Assembly: GCF_036588685.1 (NCBI RefSeq)
Contig: NC_086375.1
Location: 52,150,955-52,214,954, forward strand
Reading direction: 5' to 3'
Length of the DNA: 64,000 nucleotides
DNA from: Mytilus trossulus
Taxonomy: Eukaryota; Mollusca; Bivalvia; Mytilida; Mytilidae
The notes beneath the pieces are model-generated. The model had not been told where the DNA came from. It saw only the letters and a list, made by a program, of their open reading frames with translations, and made no database searches. Positions within the stretch are counted from its first letter, which is position 1. The number at the start of each line of letters is the position of its first letter. The translations under genes and the position numbers were made by a program. Below, piece by piece: positions 57,320-64,000 of the stretch.

Positions 57320-58780
57320 CAGTGTCTAATAGAAAAGAACATAGATGGTTTGAAATCTCTTTCAGATGAATTAGAAACTGAACTAGATTGTTATCTTAAA
57401 CTTTTTATTATATTATATGCAGACGATACAGTCTTGTTATCAGAGTCTCAGGTTGACTTACAAAAGCAACTGGATACTTTATCTGAATACTGTAAATTGT
57501 GGAAACTGAAAGTGAATGTACAAAAAAGTAAAATTGTAATTTTTTCTAAAGGTAGACTACCTAATAATGTTAAGTTTAATTATGAAGATATTGTACTAGA
57601 AATTGTTAATGAGTTTACTTATCTAGGTGTCTTATTCAGTAGAACAGGAAGTTTTTTAAAGGCTAAAAAAGCACAAGCAAATAAAGCAATGTGTGCTATG
57701 TACGACGTTATCAAAAAAGGCAGATTGCACAATCTTTCTATTGAATGTCAAATTGAATTATTTGATAAGATTGTTAAACCTATTTTGATTTATGGGAGTG
57801 AAGTCTGGGGTTTTGGTAATAATTCTGTTATAGAAAGGGTTCATATGAAATTCTGCAAACTTTTGCTTAAGGTTAAAAATTCTACACCTAATTTCATGAT
57901 ATACGGAGAATTGGGCAGATATCCTTTGGAGATTGATATAAAACTCCGTATAATTAACTATTGGACTAAATTGTTGTCTGGAAAACAAGAAAAACTTCCT
58001 GCAATACTATACAAGTACTCATTGTATAAATATAAAAATGATATTACATGGTTGAAACATGTTAAATCCATTCTTGATGAATCTGGTTTATCATTTGTGT
58101 GGGATACCCAATATTTTGTAAACGATACATGGCTTTATACTATTGTTAAACAAAATCTTGTTGATCAATTTAAACAGAAATGGCACACTAACGTGCAAGA
58201 ATCGCCAAAAGCTATAAACTACCGTATGTATAAAGAAAACTGTCAATTTGAATATTATTTTAAACATTTAGATGATAGAAATATTATTACATTATGTAGA
58301 TTGAGAACAGGAAGTCATAGATTTCCTATTGAGACTGGTAGATGGCAAAACGTTGCAAGAGAAAATAGAAAATGCTTACTTTGTAATTCTGGTGACATCG
58401 GAGATGAAATTCATTATATTTTTATGTGTTCTGTATCATCAATGATGATCGTAAACAGTTTTTGAGAAAAAAATATAGAAATCAACCAAATGCATTGAAA
58501 TTTAATGAACTGATGAATAGTAAAAATCTTTCTGATCTTAATAACTTGTGCAAATATATAAGAATTGTAAATATTCATTTAGGCTCTCCTGGGTAATTCA
58601 TGTACTTGATATCATTTAGTTTAATATGTATATCGTAATATATGATATGTACCTCCTCTTGCTTTCGTATAATTTTTGTATGTCTGTACATATACACTAT
58701 GTAATTATTGTGTGTATCTCTATACCATTGTAATTTGGTTTGTTGAGAAATAAAGATATATATATAGTCAGTCACGTTAT
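57320..58780 (+). pseudogene. 5'-truncated LINE: reverse transcriptase C-terminal half
   Basis: An open frame of 371 codons (57350-58465) starts in the palm: FIILYADDTVLLSES (catalytic YADD), then WKLKVNVQKSKIVIFSKG, FTYLGVLFSRTGSF, IVKPILIYGSEVWGF, and near the end CLLCNSGDIGDEIHYIFMC, a C-x2-C-x7-H-x4-C finger. A frameshift near 58437 moves the last segment (KQFLRKKYRNQPNALKFNEL... up to about 58595) to another frame. A 3' UTR runs to AATAAAGATATATATATAG (about 58750-58768). Upstream domains (endonuclease, RT fingers) are missing, as in 5'-truncated insertions. The long open frame suggests a fairly young copy. Confidence 0.88.
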
Positions 58781-59099
58781 TGATTTAAAATTATAATGAC
58801 CCATTCAAAACAATTCATATCTTAATATAATGAAAAATCTTCAAAATGAATTAAATGTTATGTGACTTTTCGTATCTTATTGTGATCAGACGTTTGAAAC
58901 ACTTTAAATATACGGTCTTCTTTTTGACCCTTGAATATTTGAAAGACTGATACAGTATATTACACCTTATGAAAAGCAACACTGAAAAGATTGAAAAGAT
59001 ACACTTCTTTGAACTTTTGTTCTACTAAGTTAATGACATTGAACAGTCATTGAACGTAAAGTCTTTAATTGTCTGCCTTAAACAGGAACCTATTCTTGG

Positions 59100-60065
59100 T
59101 ATACTCATGAAAATAATTTAAATATATCTGATATACAAAATATTGACTTCATAAAAGAAACATATAAAATGAATAAACACATGAAAGATATTATGCAAGA
59201 AAACAATAAAAAATTGTTCTTTAAAAAAAATAATATTTATCTATAGTAAAATCACAAAATAATATGAAACTGAGCCTTATTTACTTAAAGAGAATAACTT
59301 TGAAAAAAGGAAAACAAATATTAAATTAAGGGTAAGTGACCATATTTTGGAAATTGAAAGGGGTAGATACAAAAATATAAAAGGGAAGAACGTTTATGTC
59401 AACATTGTTGTCTAAATAAAATAGAGGATGAAGAACATTTTTTATTTACATGTATTAAAAATAAAGATTTGATACTTGAATTTTTGCAGAAAGTTAGAAA
59501 TATCTATTCTGATATAGATGATATGGATAATGTGGATAAATTGGTTTTATGTCTTTCGTGTCCGTCAATTATGCAGTTTACGGCTCCATTTGTTAAAAAG
59601 TCATGGTCACTAAGGAGGGTGGACTCAACAACTGCATGATAGATACCAGTTATATGTATATAATGTTTTAGATATAGGAAGATGTGGTGTGAGTGCCAAT
59701 GAGACAACTCTGTCACTCTCCATCCAAATAACAATTTATAAAAAAGTAAACCATTATAGGTTAATGTACGGCCTTCAACACGGAGCCTTGGCTCACACCA
59801 AACAACAAGCTATAAAGGGCCCCAAAATTACTAGTGTTAAACTATTCAAACGGGAAAAACAACGGTCTAATCTATATAAAAAAACGAGAAACGAGAAACA
59901 CGTATATATTACATAAACAAACGACAACTACTGTACATCAGATTCCTTTTGTTTTTTTGTTGTTATTTTTGTATGATGTATTGTGTTGATTCAGATTTAT
60001 ATATGCCTTCAACCCCATTGGGGTATAAATGTGCATTTATTCAATAAACTTATATAACTTATAAA
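59100..60065 (+). pseudogene. Second LINE 3' end, interrupted by a family-C repeat
   Basis: Decayed frames give LRVSDHILEIERGRYKN, then after a frameshift ERLCQHCCLNKIEDEEHFLF TC (the same Cys/His finger as the preceding LINE) and FVKKSWSLRRVDSTTA (about 59320-59640). A family-C repeat is inserted at about 59676-59935. The LINE 3' tail resumes with 'gccttcaaccccattggggtataaatgtgcatttattcaataaactt' (about 60007-60053). Confidence 0.72.
59676..59935 (+). repeat. Dispersed repeat 'family C', forward copy nested in a LINE
   Basis: 'ggaagatgtggtgtgagtgccaatgagacaactctgtcactctccatccaaataacaatttataaaaaagtaaaccattataggttaatgtacggccttcaacac ... agctataaagggccccaaaattactagtg' and 'cgagaaacacgtatatatta' show the full-length family, including a part not present in the 50.5 kb copy. 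Confidence 0.85.
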
Positions 60066-60069
60066 CGTA

Positions 60070-62365
60070 TCGTGTATATGTACATACAAATCTCATGAAC
60101 CATGGACCAACAACACATGAAATACCAAACTGATGTGTGTGAGTTTCAACCCATTCGAGAGGTAGAAATTAAACAAAAACGATGATCTTGTTACTGTGAG
60201 TTGAGTTTCCGTAAATACAACGTATTCTAGAAGTTGCACTGTACACTTGTGTTCCAGTGAAAAAGACATATTCAATGTCCAAGTTCATCTCCAATAAATC
60301 TTACAACGCTCTCCCATATTTCAATGATTTCGTAAAAAAATAAATATTTCAGAAACATCCTTGCATCTTTTAGTAATGTATACCATTACATAGAATACGG
60401 AAACAAATATATGAATGTTGAAGACAGTACTATTTGAAATTAATTACCAATCGAAACGAAAATTGAACTAAACTGCTCAAATTGAAAACAATAATGCTTA
60501 TAAAATATTAATGACCTACCTGTGATGAAAGGACGATCATTTCGACATAACTATATCAAGATGTGATTAAAAGGCATAATCATATCTTTTTGTTTGTTGT
60601 AGAAACGGTCTATAGTCACATCGTGTGTTTTTAAAAACGTTCTATATTAGCACAGTCTACCCTCAACGTGAGTTTTTTTTATAATTGAATGTTCTATATT
60701 AGCATAGTCTAGGTTATTATACATCCATCTTGAGTTTTATTAAGGACGTCTGTTTCGTTTGAAGCATTGTTCCGTTACTCTTTTAAGAGCAATCTGATTT
60801 TGTCAAAATGTATGACAGTAAGTAAACAAAGTCTCACTTGAGCAGTTGAACACTACATATAAACAATGCTTAGATAATCGACAAAATAAGACTTGTTACG
60901 CTCGACCTTTAAACAAAATATTTTGTCGGATTTCAAGGATAAGAGGATTAACTAATATGCTAATTTTGGTTGAAGTATGTTCCGATTTATTGACCTTCAT
61001 TGCTTCTTTAATTTATCTTCACCATTCACGGAGATTGTCACGTGGTGATCCAGCACCTCACGCGAAATGCTTTTTAAAATGTTTGGTTTCACAATAAATT
61101 TCTGACATGCATGTAAGACTCGAAAAAAGTGCTTCAAAGCAGCGAGTGACCACCCTTGCGTCTTTAACATAAATATTTAAGAGAACTAAGCGCATCGGTA
61201 TTTTACCTAAAGTTGTTAAATAATGTTTTAATTTCATGGTCTAATTTCAAATCAACACTTTACTAGTCTTTCCCCCTTTTTTTAAGGCAATTTTATACAA
61301 TCCGTATCAGTATCTCACCCTTTAAATGATCTTTTAAAATTGTACAGCCATTTATAGGGTTTTTGTGGAATTTGTCTTTAAGCAAAATATGATATTCGGC
61401 ATTTTTGTGTCCGGAATGAAACTATGCCCAAAACTTTAAAGAAGCAGTATGGAAAAACTGCTCGACTGAACAACACACACTGATATCTTTGCCAAGACTT
61501 GGCAGTTGTTGACTGCTTAGAAGGCAATATTTGAAATAACAATGATAATGCAAAGATGTTTTACTCTTGTACATCTATATAAGCTTTTTTTGTGAGAAAT
61601 ATAGTTATAACTATTAAGAAATGATAAATTATATCCTTCCGCAATTTTCATTATTTATTAAAAAAATACGAAAGTATAATTAATGAAATACAAAATGGTT
61701 TCAATTATAAAGGTAATAGTCGTTAATTTGAATAGTCAAAATTACTAAAAAATCATATTAATAAAAATTATAGTAAATAAATAACGAACATATTGTCTTA
61801 CCAAAAGTGTAGCTACGTTGTTTTTTTATTTTAAAGTCCAGATGGAAATCATTAGAATTATTTCTTTGCAATGAAAGTAGTTGTTCCTTTCTAACATATG
61901 AAAGCAGATCGTTAAACATCCAAATGTGTAGGTTAAAGTCTACAACCTTACAAGACGACCGTTAAGTACGAATAGTGTCAGCTAAATTAAAGTTTACTTT
62001 TTTATATCATGTTCGAATAACTTTAAACATTTAAATTGGGTTCGTTCGATTGTATCAGTGCCTTTGTATTTGGTGTAGTCAGGTATGTGTTAATCCTACG
62101 TCGAATCTGATGGACTACAATCAGGAAACATATCACCGACGAATAAATATTTAATGTTTATTCTTAAACTTTAATTAAAAATATAATGAAAAGTAGTAAT
62201 TACTGATATTCAATTTTACAGATCATCTAAAATCATCAATTATTTTCATGTAAAATGGATTTGTTTTCTATTATTTTTCTGATATACGGTATGCATTCTG
62301 TTAGAAACGTTTTAACTTTTTTTTTTATTGTATCAACATATTGTTGTGTATTTATAAAGAGAGGC
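60070..62365. other. Gene-free stretch, nothing recognised
   Basis: About 2.3 kb of AT-rich DNA. A small direct repeat 'cgttctatattagcacagtctac' / 'tgttctatattagcatagtctag' is at 60638-60710. No exon on either strand has both splice signals and plausible composition. Confidence 0.4.
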
Positions 62366-62369
62366 AAAA

Positions 62370-63265
62370 TATACATGAAACACATTCAAACTCAAAAGTC
62401 GAAAATGAACTGACAACGCCATGGCAAAAAATGAAAAAACGACTATCAGAAAAACAAAAGTACACAAAACAACATTGTAAACCCTACTAAAACAGGGGTG
62501 ATTTTACGTACTCCGATAGTGTAAGCAGATTTTGCTCAATATGTATCACCAGTTGTGATGCTCATGTTAGTGCAAATTATGTTTTAAGTCTAATTTGGTA
62601 GGTCACATTCACGAATAGAGAACGAGATTTTATAGTAACGACATAAGGGAAAATGTCCGCTATCATCTGTAAAACGGATATTCTATAACGGTCAACTCGC
62701 GATGGCGTCCGTAAACTTACGAAAGGAAATCATTTCATAATAGAAAATACAAGCCTTGGAATATCTGGTTGATCTGTATACCGGTGCTGCTGGAATGTTG
62801 CTACATAGAAATTGAAAGTTCACAATTGCGTAGTTGAAATATCTTTTTTTATCGTCAAATTTTGCTTTCAACCGACCTACACTGACATTGTCAATTTCTG
62901 GATGTAAGTCAATATATGAGACGAGCTTAACTGTATATTTTGTATAGTTTATCGCATGTTCGATGGGATAGATGCATAATTCATTATAGTAAACACATTT
63001 TGAATTATTTAGTAAGAGAGCATCATCTATATAGCGGAAAGTAAAGGTGAATACTACTTCTTTGTCCTTTCCTTTTTCCCCCGAGAAGTTCCTTTACGAA
63101 GTCATCCTTCTGTCAACAAAGAACAAGTCAACAGTAATAGGGACCCAGTGTGTTCCCAAGGGAATGCCAATTGTTTATTACAAAACGTAACAAATACGTT
63201 GTCAATAAAGAAATCAAGCAACTTGTGATGTTTTTTGTATGATTCAGAGAGATGTACAGAATAAG
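62370..63265 (-). pseudogene. Penelope-like retroelement remnant: RT and 3' tail
   Basis: On the minus strand the RT part reads KLLDFFIDNVFVTF, then EVVFTFTFRYIDDALLLNNSK (the YIDD catalytic box), then VSYIDLHPEIDN, GRLKAKFDDKKRYFNYAIVN and FLCSNIPAAPVY (about 63220 down to 62770). Stops and frame changes are present. Below 62645 is the 3' tail ('ggtaggtcacattcacg', 'aaaacaggggtgattttacgtactccg', 'gaaaatgaactgacaacgccatgg'), which ties the repeated 3' tail family found elsewhere in the window to this element. Assignment to Penelope rather than another RT class is by memory of similar bivalve elements. Confidence 0.72.
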
Positions 63266-63614
63266 CAAAACAAAAGTTAATTAAATTCAGGTTTTAACAG
63301 TAGGCGTTTAATCAATCTATTTAGACACGTGCATATTGGTACTGCATATAAGTAATAGCTATCAAAGGTGAGTTAAATAAATGCCCATAGTACTATTTCA
63401 ACCAGAGCTCTGTCATGTTCACATACTGTCATATATTTGTATACATGATAAAAAAGATACGCTTGAAAATTTCTAAATATTTTTACCATGAAAAATATAA
63501 ATCCCCTAAGCTATGCAAAAAAACATTATGAACAATACTTACTTCACTGACGAAGGATATGCTCTATTCTTATCCTATTCCTCAAATGAAACCCATCGAA
63601 TTAGAATTAAAGCC

Positions 63615-63700
63615 ATATTTATGAACAACACGACAGGTCGCACATGTGGATCAGAATTGTCATAAAAATGGGGGAAATTTAGATCTCGAGAACAATGCTC
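63615..63700 (+). repeat. Scrap of Penelope-like 3' tail
   Basis: 'gaacaacacgacaggtcgcacatgtggatcagaattgtcat' matches 'aacacgacgggtgccacatg(c/t)ggagcaagatctg' of the 45.9 kb copy. The surrounding 63266-64000 shows nothing else. Confidence 0.55.
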
Positions 63701-64000
63701 GTCACAGTAATTAATAACCGGTCAATGATGTGAGTCATGTGACTATATGTCTTTCATAGTCATGTTGCAACCTCATCAACGTATAGCCTACCTCATTTTA
63801 TTCATCAGCTTGGACGTTTGAGATATTTTAAAAGCATTCAGAAAAAAATAGAATATTCGAAATTGTTTGTCTGTTGAGTATCTTCCATTTGTATATACCG
63901 GTATGCACGACGAACCATTTCTTTATGGGTTAAGTATCATCCATTGAAAGCTAATCGTATTGACATTTTGATTAAATTTAAACGTTATAAATCTTTATGT

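Noticed and set aside
60846..61097. 83-codon plus-strand open frame
   Set aside because: No similarity, no splice or start context, and composition typical of random AT-rich DNA.

Overview
The window is eukaryotic nuclear DNA. It is AT-rich, its genes are split by GT-AG introns, and it is crowded with dispersed repeats. Several repeats match phrases I remember from Mytilus-type mussel genomes: the 'gccaatgagacaactctccacaagagacc' family, the 'ctcgctacattgaagacc / ggtcgggttgttgtc' family, and short elements ending in CTGTAAATTCAGAAATTATTGC. I therefore infer a marine mussel or close bivalve. That assignment is from memory, not a search.

Four host loci are supported. (1) Minus strand, about 4.5-5.3 kb: the N-terminal exon of a PP2A B'' regulatory subunit (PPP2R3B-like), plus a second unidentified exon just upstream that does not join it in frame. 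(2) Minus strand, 42.0 to 20.5 kb: a 13-exon gene whose phases join perfectly into 707 codons, encoding a B-box zinc finger, coiled coil and basic tail (TRIM-like, no RING seen). (3) Plus strand, 46.6-51.6 kb: a 5-exon gene for a 140-residue Pro/Gly/Tyr/Gln-rich protein with a C-terminal membrane anchor. (4) Minus strand, 54.3-54.8 kb: an exon for a 136-residue protein with an MGSSNS N-myristoylation-type start.

The rest is mobile or repetitive DNA. The most interesting piece is an almost intact Crypton-type tyrosine-recombinase gene (27.5-29.8 kb, plus strand). It sits antisense in an intron of the TRIM-like gene, has its own introns, and lies between hairpin-rich flanks. Other elements are: a 2.4 kb foldback, CACTA-ended element splitting a CR1/Jockey-like LINE near its YADD motif (9.0-12.5 kb); a 1.4 kb minisatellite of 31-bp units open in all three forward frames (14.3-15.7 kb); a degenerate Tc1 element with TIRs and TA duplications (55.7-57.2 kb); 5'-truncated LINEs (57.3-60.1 kb); Penelope-like fragments; and many MITEs and nested palindromes.

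Layout: 1-4.3 kb probable intron with few repeats; 4.5-5.3 kb PPP2R3 exon region; 5.3-17.2 kb repeat-dominated; 17.3-20.5 kb gene-free (possible long 3' UTR); 20.5-42.0 kb TRIM-like gene with repeat-filled introns; 42.1-44.0 kb large TIR element; 44-46 kb Penelope remnants; 46.6-51.6 kb small membrane-protein gene; 52-54 kb repeats; 54.3-54.8 kb myristoylated-protein exon; 55.7-60.1 kb Tc1 and LINEs; 60.1-62.3 kb nothing recognised; 62.4-63.7 kb Penelope-like remnant.
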